A stretch of 64,000 nucleotides of DNA from Piscicola geometra (taxonomy: Eukaryota > Annelida > Clitellata > Hirudinida > Piscicolidae). The notes under the pieces are model-generated. The model saw nothing but the letters and a program-made list of their open reading frames with translations. It made no database searches and was not told the origin of the DNA. Position numbers and translations under genes: made by a program. Below are positions 1 to 54,759 of this stretch, one piece after another (the stretch's first letter is position 1; each line of letters opens with the position of its first letter). The stretch covers positions 1,638,110 through 1,702,109 of the forward strand of contig OX030962.1 in the NCBI GenBank assembly GCA_943735955.1, written 5' to 3'.

Positions 1-540
1 CAGAAAGATTTAATTAAAATTAGCATTGTTCATAATAATAAGGTTTATGTAAGGTTTTTTAATTTATAAAATTTTATTAATAATAATAATTGTCGTTTTT
101 GTATGCAATAAAGAAATAAAAAAAATTATTATAGTAATGTTATTAAAAAGAAAGCAAAGAGTAGCATGGAGTAATCATTATGAGTGATAAGCTAAGTTAA
201 AATAATGAGTTTTCAGTTTGGCTTTGAAAGTCGAAAATTGGTTGATGTTGCGAAGTGCAGGTGGAAGGGCATTACGAGTTGTTGGAGCTGCGTGACGGAA
301 TGCTCTTTTTGAGATGTTGTTTGTAGTAGATTCTTGGGTGAGGAGAAGAGATGAAGATGAACGCAGTTGTTTGTTTGATGTTTTGTTAGTTATGAGTTTG
401 CTGAGATATGACGGTATTGAAGTTTGAAGAATTTTGAATGTAGTGATGGCTATTTTGAAGGATATTCGGAAATCAATAGGAAGCCAGTGAAGTTTTATAA
501 GATTATCATTTGATGACTGAACAAGGTGATGGCCTGGGTA
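1..540 (-). mobile_element. LINE 3' fragment, CR1/L2-like reverse transcriptase C-terminus
   Basis: Read on the minus strand, about 190-540 encodes the segment after the reverse transcriptase core that is common in CR1/L2/Rex-type LINEs: KLHWLPIDFRISFKIA, then PSYLS-like IPSYLSKL, then HAAPTTRNALPPALRN and a terminal FKAKLKTHYFNLA before a stop. The remainder down to base 1 is an AT-rich 3' UTR. No YADD or endonuclease is present, so this is a 5'-truncated copy. It abuts the 3' side of the neighbouring hAT element, whose left terminal repeat is missing, so the two are probably nested. Family level is clear; the exact clade is not. Confidence 0.7.
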
Positions 541-544
541 ATCA

Positions 545-2812
545 CAATTGAGTGTTATTGAAGCTTAATGAGATGATTGTTGCTGTTTTCCATCACAGAG
601 AAGATGAAATCGAGGTTCTGTATTAGAAAGAGATACCCTCATATCATTCGAGGCATCCAAACTATTTCTATCTTTTGTCTTGATAGATACTAATGTAGAA
701 AACCCTTTTTCACATAAGTAGGTGGTCGAAAATGGAATCAGAGCTGCCATGGCTTTTTTAAATAAATTTGGGTATATTTCTTTCAGACTGCACCAAAACT
801 CTGCCAATCCTTTGGAATTTAATTCAGCTTTTACCAAATCTTTTGATCGAAGATCAATTAAATCTTCCTTTATTTCTTTTTCATCAGCAACACTATCCAA
901 GCCAATAATGAACGGATTTCGTATCCAAAGATTATTTTCCAAATTTTTAGTATCAAAATAACGCTCAAATGATAGTTGGAGAGTTGTGATATGTTGTATA
1001 ATTTCTTTTTTTATTTCAACAGGCATTGATTTGTTTCCACTGCTACTTATAACATCAGCTAGGTATGGAAAATTTGCAAGGTTTTCAGCTTCTACTCTTT
1101 TTTGTACAATGAAAGCTTATTTAAAAATCCTACTAATTTTCATTGGCGTCGATTATTGTCATTTCTGGTCTTTGCAAACAAAGATTAAATTCATTTAAGA
1201 GTGTGAACAGATCAGCTAAATATGCCATATTAACTATGAAATCAATCTTCTCAAAGTCACCTGCTAACGTTTTTTCTTTTTCTTGCAAAAATGAAGACAC
1301 CTCATCTTTCAGGTCCATTAGTCTTGAAAATACCTTTCCTTTGCATAACCACCTGACTTCTGTGTAATATAGCAAGACATCGTATTCAGAACCAAGTTCT
1401 TGGCATCAAATTTTGAATAAACGATGGTTTACTGCTCTTGATCGTATAAAATTGACTATTTTGATCGCTGTAGACATGACAGACTGAAGCTTTGCTGGTA
1501 ATGTCTTTACAGCTAGAGCATGGCGATGGAGCATGCAATGAGTTACAAGTGTCTGTGGAGAATTAACTTTGATTAAGGCAGCCAATCCAGATTTGTTACC
1601 CAACATACTTGGTGCTCCATCATTACAGACTGAATGTAATTTTGTCAACCAACCAAATTCATTTCTTTCAAAGAAAGTTGCAATCATTTGAAAAACATCT
1701 GCAGGTTTACTAGTTGTCTGAAGTGGTTGGAAAAATAAATTTTTTTCTTTAATTTTAAAATTACATACATAACGAACATACACTAAAAGCTGGCAACACA
1801 TTGATACATCTGTGGTTTCATCAAGTTGCATACCAAAATTAAAAGGACTACTTTTCAGTTCTGACATAACTTGGTCCAAGACATCATTTGAAAGATCTGC
1901 TATTCTGGAACAAATAACATTATTCGAAAGTGGAATTTCTTCAACCTGTTTTCTTTTTTTTTCTTCCAAGAATTAACTTCACCATTTCAAGTGCACAGGG
2001 TTTTATTAAGGTTTCTCCAATTGTATGTGATTTTCTTTTTTTGGCAATCAAATAGGCAACTTTGTAAGAAGCCTCAAGAAGTGGTTTCTTTGGTTGAGCA
2101 AATCCAACATTTTTTAATGTTCCAGTGGCTTGAAATCTAGCTCGCTTCAGTTTGAAGATATCCAGGTTGTCGTTGACATTTCCAGGATGTTTGGTTTCTA
2201 AGTGGTGACGTAACTTTGCTGATCTCATTCTATCATAACAATATACTGCTCCGCATAAGAAACATTGTGGCTTTTCAGTGCCATCTTTTTCAGTAATAGT
2301 CGTGAAACCAAACGCAACGTTGGTTTCGTCATAGCAACGTTTTTTCGACATTATTGAAAACTGAAAATGATAAAAAAACACATATTTTAAAAAGAACTGA
2401 AATAATTAAAAAATCACAAATATAAATTACCAGTTATGTTAGAAACAGCAGACCAATTTTTTTAGTTAATTTATTCAATTAATTGTCTTATTTTATTAAT
2501 TTTATTGAAAAAGAAACTCATGCAGGGTATCTCAAAAAACGCGACAGAAAGAAAATGAGGGATTTATGAAAACAGAAATGTGCAAATCATTATTCAAATA
2601 AATACAACATGGAAAGCAGTTACGCAAAAACAATTTTCATATAGTATTCAAAAAATCGTTTTTAGCATGATTAAAATTTTGTGATTTAACAAAACTTTAT
2701 AAAATTATATAAATTTATAAAATACATGTAAATAAAACACCTTAGTTGGCCTCCCCTAAAAGATCATTTGGCCTCCCTAAGGGAGGCCGGCCCCACCGGT
2801 TGGGAAACCCTG
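545..2812 (-). mobile_element. hAT DNA transposon, ZBED5/SCAND3-like, left end lost
   Basis: The right terminus at 2812 reads, inward on the minus strand, CAGGGTTTCCCAACCGG, a typical hAT terminal repeat, and is followed outside by CTATAGTC, a candidate half of an 8-bp target duplication. The same word recurs in the repeats just to the right. A degenerate transposase gene fills the interior. No matching left terminus lies between 1 and 565, where a LINE 3' end begins. Confidence 0.75.
565..2351 (-). pseudogene. hAT transposase pseudogene (ZBED5/SCAND3-like)
   Basis: Starts at ATG 2351 (MSKKRCYDETN). The N-terminus has a BED-type finger (CFLC at about 2265, later HHLETKH), then HTIGETLI and ALEMVKLILG, then PLSNNVICSRI. 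A hAT catalytic block follows (QLDETTDVS, VCNDGAPSMLG, VTHCMLHRHALAVKTLP), then TEVRWLCKGKVFSRL and a C-terminal dimerisation block (STTYLCEKGFS). Reading frame is broken near 1970 (poly-A run), between 1375 and 1406, and near 1030-1130. The order matches the ZBED5/SCAND3 group of hAT transposases. The stop is at 565. It is non-functional as it stands. It lies beyond the last recognised kinase exon, on the same strand as that gene. Confidence 0.8.
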
Positions 2813-3830
2813 CTATAGTCTGACTGACTGACTGATTTAGTGAAAATATTATAAAAGTAAAATATTATTTTTATAAATTAATAAAATAAATACTATATAT
2901 TCTTTATCTCATTAAAATATAAAAATAATATTTTACATTCATATAATTTTATATTTATGAATTATGTACTTATTTACTAAAGTTTAACTTATAGATAATT
3001 TTTATCTTTATTAATCACAGCTTGAGAGACACAAGCCATGGAAGAAAATACATTAGAAAAATGGATGGGGGATAATAATAATGAAGTTAATATTTTAAAA
3101 ATATTGAATAATAAATAAAATAAAACACATGGTTATTATATTATTTAGAAAATATTTAAAAAACAACCAACTTTTAAAAATAATTTAATCACCCTTCACC
3201 TCACCCACATCACCATGATAATCATTGCCACAGAATCATTGTCCTTACCAATACAGCATCGTCATCATCACAACATTCTATACGATGGTGTGGTCATTAT
3301 CTTCAAGGCACTGACCAGGGAGGACAAAAAGAAGCAGACAAAGGAAAGATAGTAGAACAATATAGTGGAGTGGATAAGGTTTGAGCTCAAGGACTGTTTG
3401 AGACTATCAGAAAATCAAAAGGAATGGGGGAAACTGGTTGGAGGTCTTACTGTGGTGCCCCAATATTTTTTAAGAACATAGCCTATAGTCTGACTGACTG
3501 ATTTATTTAACATTTTATAAATGTAAAATATTATTTTAATAAATTAATAAAATAAATACTATATATTATTTAACTAAAAATATTATTTTTATATTTTTAT
3601 AAATTAATAATATAAATACTAAAGGCTTCAAAGTATTATTAACCATATTAAAATGAGTTAAAATAGTCTATTCTAGATGTAACAAGTGCAGAAACTGAAG
3701 TACCCAATGTTGTTCAAGACTCCAGCTTATAGTCCTATAAAGACTGACTGACTGACTGACTGATTTAACCAAAATGAAAATATAAAATTTACTATTTTAA
3801 TAAATTAATAAAATAACTATTTCAATTAAT
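2813..3830. repeat. Dispersed TATAGTCTGACTGACTGA repeat units
   Basis: A block starting CTATAGTCTGACTGACTGA and continuing into an AATTAATAAAATAAATACTATATAT tract-like stretch recurs at about 2813-2905, 3482-3562 and 3727-3825. The section 3180-3480 between copies is GC-richer but has no convincing ORF. Its beginning resembles 37680-37800 (both contain a CTGCCACAG/TTGCCACAG-like core and catcatc tracts), so it may be an old dispersed repeat. No gene is seen. Confidence 0.5.
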
Positions 3831-3899
3831 TTCATGTGTAGAAGATTTGTTCTGAAGACAGTATTTCCTTCAACTGCAGAGCTCATCTGCCTGGTGAAT

Positions 3900-4535
3900 T
3901 AGGTAGCCAGTGGGTGCTTGCAAGATTTGCACTGGTGCTCAATCTGAGGTCCTAGCACTTCTTCCTCCAGATTATTTATGTCTTCTATGTGATATTTCCT
4001 ACACTTGCTACAAAATATTTAAAATAATTAATTAGTCTTATATAAAAAGCACTTCTTCCTCCAGTGGGAGGCTGCAAGCTTTACACTAGTGCTCAATCTG
4101 AAGCCCTAGCACTTTTTCCTCCAGATTATTCATGTCTTATATTTGATATTTCTTAATTAATTAGTCTCTTCTTTGAATATGTTAATTAAAATTGTTTCTA
4201 AAAAATTTTTACATTCATTAAAATTAATAAAATTATATAAAAACACTTCGTCTTCTCGATTATTCTTTTCCTCCTTGGAGCTCTAACCACATTTCACATA
4301 CAACTCCGAAAGTTTCATGTCTTCTTTTTGATATTTATTAATTAATTAGTCTCTTCTCAGTATTTTTTAATTAAAAATATTTCTAACAATTATTTACATT
4401 CATTAAAATTAATAAAATTATATAAAAAGCACTTCTTCTTCCCGATTATTCTTTTCCTTCTGGGAGCTTTAACCACATTTCTTATAAAACTCCGAAAGTT
4501 TAATGTCTTCTATTTGATATCTCCAACATAAGCTA
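3900..4535. repeat. Degenerate ~150-175-bp direct repeats
   Basis: Two related pairs. The segment around 3910-3998 (GTGCTCAATCTGAGGTCCTAG core) recurs at 4062-4150. The segment around 4240-4345 (TCCGAAAGTTTCATGTCTTC core) recurs at 4420-4525. All share GCACTTCTTC and TTGATAT landmarks, so the region looks like three or four decayed units of one tandem repeat. No coding potential. Confidence 0.6.
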
Positions 4536-4702
4536 AAAATAGGAAACAAAAACTGCCAAGTCAAATTTATTCAAATGCTATTTCGAGATTGAACGAAAAA
4601 AATATAGCAAACATTAGATAAAAGTATTAAATTTTATTTTTTAAGTTTTAAGGATCACGTATTAATCAGGTATTTTTCCTTAAACATTAATTTTTAGAAG
4701 AT

Positions 4703-4822
4703 TTTTTTCCTAAAGACTTTTTATCCGAAAGACTTTTTATCCGGAAGACTTTTTATCCGGAAGACTTTTATCCGGAAGACTTTTTATCCGAAGACTTTTT
4801 ATCCGGAAGACTTTTATCCGTT
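4703..4822. repeat. 16-bp iteron array, GAAGACTTTTTATCCG type
   Basis: About seven head-to-tail copies of GAAGACTTTTTATCCG (15-17 bp each) ending in CCGTTTACC. The unit and its GGTAAACGG edge match the inverted ends of the foldback-like element at 58418-62026, and the unit matches the array at 34741-34970. Here only one orientation is present and I found no target duplication, so this looks like an isolated terminal arm. Confidence 0.75.
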
Positions 4823-6230
4823 TACCGCTTTTACGCATGCACTTTTAGTTATCTAGAAAGAACCTAAAACTCCTAAATGACAGGCGATACTGGGTATGTA
4901 TGATGTGGTCTTGAGGGCTCAAAAATGGGTTTAACTCAATGATTTTAGTATACTTTTGAAGAAAATGAAATTTATTTTCAAAATATAATTGATTTTAAAA
5001 TATGTTGCTGATTTTAGAGAGTTTTAATAAAACCCTTTCACCTCTCTCTAAAAACATTATAATTCATAACCTGCTCATCAAATTTAATATCCTTTGATAT
5101 TTTTTTAATAACTTTTGAAGAAGTTTTCAAAAATGTTTAATTTATTTTTATACTTTCTTTTTTGAGAGAGCAACTTGAAAAACTTTAAAATATGCTGTAG
5201 CCTAAACTGTGGATAACATAGTGTAAAACTAGTTATCGCTTTTAAAATTGTTATTTAGTTTGTATATTATTAAAATTATATTCATTGAAAAGAAAATTCA
5301 TTTTTCAACCTTAAAAATATAAATTGACGTTAGTCAAGACATTAATAAGTTAAAGTTATTCAGTTTTCTACAATGACTATCATTTATAAAAATTCCCCGG
5401 TTAAAGCTAATTAGCATAGCGTCGTGGTAGTTGCTAACTATAGACTATAGTAACGTAGTTATGGATGGAACTTAAATCAGTTAGATTTAGTTAACTTAGT
5501 AATTTTTTTAAACTAAATCAACTTAAATATTTATTGAGATTTACTAAGTTCATTAGTTTTTGTCTGAAAATAAATAAATAATGCATGAACACTCCTAAAA
5601 TGCTGTTTTGACAAAATATTGTTTGTTAGATGCTAAAGAAAAAAATTGATTAAAAATATTTTTTTATTTAAGACGTTTTTTCTTTTTTTTATATGATTGA
5701 AGGAATGTTTGAAAAATGTGACGAGAAAAATAAATTGACAAAATATATGGAGCAACATCGAAAATTTCAAAGTCAAACTTTTGACCGCCATAAAAATACT
5801 ATGTTTATATTTAAACCATTAAATTATGTTTAAATAGAACATTCAAATACCTTTATTTTGGTATACTAAATTATTTTTTCTGATAAATATAGGCTGAGAT
5901 ATTTCAAATTGAATAGAGATGGGCTTTTGACCTAAGCGAACTTTAAAAGCGAATTTTTGAAAATATTATTTTTTATATTTTTCATTTTGATAAACAATGT
6001 ATCTAAGCATAATATAAAAGTTTCATAAATTTCTAAGGAGGGGGGGAAGGTGTAAAATTGAATTTATTTTGGTCGAAATTCCTTGGAATGACCCTCCTAT
6101 AACATCTTTAACTAAGAAAAAATTAGATTAAATTAATTTCAATTTTTTTATTAAGAAATCACTGTTTATCATAAATTGCATATTCTATTTTTTTTTAAAT
6201 TTCAGTCGAAAGTTTGTGTTGTGTGACACT
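4823..6230. other. AT-rich non-coding stretch
   Basis: No ORF of substance, no family signature and no recognisable kinase exon on the minus strand. The only explained part is the dispersed repeat at 5925-6100. Confidence 0.5.
5925..6100. repeat. Dispersed repeat, copy 1 (GGAATGACCC end)
   Basis: The segment from TTTTGACCTAAGCGAAC through GGTCGAAATTCCTTGGAATG matches 38805-38990 with small differences (GGTCGAAATTCTTTGGAATG there). Both contain a short G-run just before. Possibly a MITE end; superfamily unknown. Confidence 0.55.
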
Positions 6231-6337
6231 CCCTTTGTAGGGAGCCGGAGCCGATCCGGAACCGTCAAATTTTCAAAAGCAGAAGCCAGAGCCGAGCCGG
6301 AAAAAAAATAGACGGCTCTATAAGCCTGTTAAAAACA
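6231..6337. mobile_element. hAT-like terminal fragment (GAGCCG-rich)
   Basis: GGAGCCGGAGCCGATCCGG and GACGGCTCTATAAGCCTG resemble a decayed terminal segment. Read inward from 6337 it begins CAGGCTTATAGAGCCG. A related end at 26805-26868 begins CAGGCTTGCTGGAGCCG. No paired end or target duplication was located, so the hAT assignment is tentative. Confidence 0.4.
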
Positions 6338-6445
6338 ATATTTCAACTTTAATACAAAAAGTATAGAAATTTCATGCACCCCAAAAATCTCCAAGAGCAT
6401 TATGCACCTCCAAGCAACACCAAGTCCCAACTTTCATACACATAC

Positions 6446-50966
<44,521 letters not shown>

Positions 50967-51065
50967 TACTTTAACTTACTTTCGTTTTCGAGTGGTTTTA
51001 TGTAATTTTTACTTCCAGATAATTAACTATAACGTTAATTTTTACATAATGAAAACATTAACGTT

Positions 51066-51170
51066 GTCAAAACGTTTAACAGTTAAACTTTAACTGTTAA
51101 AGTTTAACTGTTAAACGTTTTGACATCTAAAGTTTAACAACGCAGCTTTAACAGTTAAAGCTGCGTTGTT
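51066..51170. promoter_or_regulatory. Two perfect palindromes upstream of the kinase ATG
   Basis: 51066-51124 is a 59-bp palindrome with 29-bp perfect arms and one central base (GTCAAAACGTTTAACAGTTA at its start). 51136-51170 is a 35-bp palindrome with 17-bp perfect arms (AACAACGCAGCTTTAAC). Both share the core TTTAACAGTTAAA or TTTAACTGTTAAA. They lie 100-205 bp before ATG 50966. Perfect arms imply recent formation or gene conversion. Regulatory function is possible but not shown; they could be a MITE. Confidence 0.6.
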
Positions 51171-51787
51171 AATTATATCGAACTTAATCTCCTGTCTATG
51201 TAAATTTCTTAAATATTTATTTTTATTTCTAACCTCTGAAATATTTAAAAAATTAAAATTTAATAGTTTTTTTAATAATGGAATAAAATAAATAGAAAGC
51301 TTTAACAATTTCAGTGATGTGCGATATTTCTTAACTACTTGTTTTAACAGTTGATATATTTATATAATTTATATACCTATTTCAAATTCAATAATTTTTA
51401 AATTATCATTAATACAAATATAAATTTTTATTTAAAAACTTAAATAAGCTAATTAAACTGCAACATATATTTATAGTATATATGTTCCATCCAAAGTCAC
51501 TGTTCCGTCCAAAGATACGATTTGCATGCGTAATTAGGCTATTTTTAGCTATTTGAACCAATCTAGAATTTGAGTTTGAATTTGATAGTGTTAAGAAATG
51601 TTGCGATCGAGAATTTGAGTTTGAATTTGATAGTGTTAAGAAAGTGTTAAATAAGTTAAAATAAGATATTATAAGATGGATAATCAAAAACAAATTTATT
51701 TAGATTTTGCCGTGTCAAATATTTAAATTCTAGCAATACTATAGGTAGCAAAACAATAGGTAAGGAAAAAGGAGATAAAATTAAAAG
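51171..51787. other. Upstream AT-rich region
   Basis: 51540-51660 holds a 50-bp direct repeat (GAATTTGAGTTTGAATTTGA then TAGTGTTAAGAAA, twice). No gene seen. Confidence 0.5.
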
Positions 51788-52590
51788 ATGTCTAAAAAAG
51801 AAGGAAACTTCTCTAAAGTCTTTAATAGATGGGTCAAGAGCCGAAGGTTCCAGCTTATTTCCCATGCAGCATTGGGACTTGAGGATGTACTTTGTCTACC
51901 CTCAAAATCTCAAGTAAGTCATTGTGATTTTATTATATTTTTTAAATATAATTTTTTAAATGAATAAATATTTTTGCAGAATGCCAATGACACAACCATA
52001 ATGTCTTCCTGGAAGCCTGTTGCTTTTGTTGAGGACTTTTTGACATCCTTCATGAAGTGCACATGAGTAAAGATCATATGGGCATCAGAAAGACAGCTGA
52101 TGAGGTGTCTAAGTTGTATGACTGTGTGCCTAGATGTGCCATAGACAAATATGTTGCTCTTTGCCTTAAATGTCACATGCGCAAGCCACAGACAACAAGA
52201 GCGCCATTGAAACCCATAATATCGTGCCAGTGCTTAAATTGGAATTTCATGTTTTTTATCCCTGATAATTTTTTTAAAGGTGCACATTTGGGGTCCTTGG
52301 CAGCTGTTTCGGTGAGGCAGACCTGGAGTCCTATGAAGGAGACCTGAGACTGGATCATAAAAATTGGGAGGCTTCCACCTCAATTTCTCTTAGGGCGGCT
52401 GCCATAAAAAGCAACCCTAGAAATGATTTTCGAGTTTCAGTTTGCCAATGTAAGACTAATTGCACCAGAAATTCATGCAGGTGCAAAAACCGTGGAGTTA
52501 TTTGCACAAGCAAGTGCCACAAGGGCACAGTGTGTAAAAATCAAGTTTGTGCAAGTGATCCCACGATTTTGGCAACTGCATGAATTTCTT
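51788..52590 (+). pseudogene. Ginger/KRBA2-like integrase pseudogene with CXC tail
   Basis: Exon 1 at 51788-51913 (MSKKEGNFSKVFNRWVKSRR ... CLPSKSQ) ends at donor GTAAGT, and exon 2 opens at 51980 after TTTTTGCAG. After a 1-bp frameshift near 52035 it reads LFDILHEVHMSKDHMGIRKT, later LCLKCHMRKPQTTRAPLKPI: an HHCC integrase zinc-binding domain as in KRBA2 and Ginger-type integrases. The DDE core is largely missing after 52230. The end (52370-52590) has CQCKTNCTRNSCRCKNRG then CTSKCHKGTVC, a cysteine-rich tail that from memory accompanies these proteins. Upstream of the kinase gene, opposite strand, so divergent. Confidence 0.65.
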
Positions 52591-53212
52591 TTTTATTATT
52601 TCATTATTAATTTAGGGATTAATTTGTTTTAATATTTTTGAAATTTATTTGTATTACATTCCTAACATTTATTTTTATTAAATTTCTGATAATTATTGGT
52701 ATTAATAGCATTTAATTAATCATCTTTTCTCTTATTTTATTTTATTTTATTGACTTATCCACTTAGTCATTCATTTGTAGTCATTTACTCAGTCATTTAT
52801 TTCATGATATTTTTATTTTATTTATATATTTTATATCTATTATTATTATTATTCCACTAATTACCTGACAAAGAGCGCTTCTGTTGCGTTCCTTAGCACT
52901 ATATAAATGAATTTTTATATTATTATTATTATTAAATTTTATATATAATTTTTATGACATTTTTTATATGCTTTTTATTACATTTTATATATTTTTACAG
53001 GATTAATTTGTTTTATTATTTCTGACATTTATTTGTAGAAAATTTTTGATAATTATTGGTATTAAATATTGGAATTGGAATTAAATAAAACTTTAAAAGA
53101 ATTATTAATTAGAATATAATTAGAATTATTAATTAAAATTATTAATTAGATTATTATATTCTAATTATCAATCAGAATTATTGATTAGAATTATTAGTTC
53201 TAATTATTGCAT
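52591..53212. other. AT-rich spacer with one retroelement tail
   Basis: 52850-52935 is a tail of the GAGCGCTTCTG...CACTATATAAATG type with (TTA)n. The rest is A/T low complexity with many ATTAATTAGAATTA repeats near 53100-53200. Confidence 0.5.
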
Positions 53213-53941
53213 CCCTTATTTTCGTAACGAAAACGAAAACGACAATTCTGAATAATCGTTCCACGAAAACGAAAAAAACACTAAATTTATTTTCAAAACG
53301 AAAACGAAAATAAAAACTATAATTATTTCCAAAACGAAACTGAAATAAAAACTAAAATTATTTTCAAAACGAAAATTAAATAAATTTTAAAGTATGCCAT
53401 AATATGTAAATGTATAGTTTATATGAAAAATTTATGTCTATGTTATAAACATTATCTTTGGGCTTTATGAAAGTAGCGCCATTTATAAAACATTATTTTA
53501 TTACCGCTTCGCTTTGTCAATTAAATTATCACTTATTTTAATCATAAATTTGTTATTATATTTCAAATTTGTTATTACTTAATAATTTACGTACTTAATT
53601 CTTATAATATTTCAATTGACTGTTAAATTTTAAAACTCATTTGTTGTTATTATACAGTTCTATTTTACTGTTTTATTTTATGATCAATTAATTTTTTTTA
53701 GATATAAAAAAATAGTGTTAAAAGTTTTAAATTATTATATTTTCAAAACTAAAATGAAAAGGAAACTTTAATTATTTTCAAAACTGAAAAGAAAATAAAA
53801 ACTTTAATTATTTTCAAAACGAAAACGAAAATAAAAACTATAATTAATTCGAAAACGAAAACGAAAATAAAAACTATAATTAATTCGAAAACGAAACTGA
53901 AATAAATACTATAATTATTTTTTGAAGAAAAAATAACACTG
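53213..53941 (+). mobile_element. hAT MITE of the 58763 family, copy 4
   Basis: Follows the reference from TTATTTTCGTAACGAAAACG to AAATAACACTG (53941). The first bases (CAGTG) are lost, so the target duplication is uncertain. About 730 bp, no transposase. Confidence 0.8.
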
Positions 53942-53944
53942 GCA

Positions 53945-54660
53945 TGGACCATGGGCGGCGATCCTGGGGGTGTCCTGACCCCAGGACTCCCCCACTTTTT
54001 TTTAGTGGGGGGGGGGGGATATACCTTAATAGGGACCCCCCCTCCCCCCACTTTTTTCCCCATTTTTTATTCAAAAATTTATATTTGGATATGAGCATAA
54101 TCATCAATCATGGGATAAAAGTAAATGTTTTATACAGTAATACATTTTGGGTATGTGTAGTTATAGTGATAGCTGTCTAAAACAAAATTATTCTTTGCTT
54201 ACTTAAATACTCTTTCACCTAATTTTTTTAATCTCTACGGCGTAGGCGGGAATCCTGAGGGGATCCTGGGGTCTATTTTTACAAGGACCCCCTCACTCTA
54301 AAAAAAAACACATTTCTCAACTCTAATTTGGATACGAGCCTAATCGTCAACCATGGGATAAAAAAATGCTAATACAGTAATACATTGTGAGTATGTATGG
54401 GCAGCAATGCTAGGGGGGTCCTGGAGTCCATCTTAACATGGACACCTCTGAGTTTTTCAAATACAATAATTTCTAAACTCCTATCTTAATACAAGCATAA
54501 TCGTCAACCATAGCATGAAACAGAATTTTTATTCAGTTCACTTTATGCAAGCAGACAGATTTACATTTTTATATAAAAAAATCATTCATATTGTGCTACT
54601 TATTTTGCATGGGCGATGTTCATAGGGGGTTCTGGGGTCTACTTCAATATCGACCCTTTC
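53945..54660. repeat. Degenerate ~170-bp tandem repeat, about 4 units
   Basis: Units start with GGCGATCCTGGGGGTGTCC / GGGAATCCTGAGGGGATCC / GCAATGCTAGGGGGGTCC / GGCGATGTTCATAGGGGG, near 53956, 54248, 54402 and 54608. Each contains GGACCCCC-like and AGCATAATCGTCAACCATGG-like blocks and, in the first two, ACAGTAATACATT. It is the GC-rich island of the right half of the window. No ORF. Confidence 0.6.
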
Positions 54661-54759
54661 AATTTTTTAGATGAACCAAAGTTAATGAATTTCAAAAGGC
54701 TTCGAACATTAACAAAAGTTTTGGTTAAATCAAACTACAAGTTTCATATCGCATAACTG

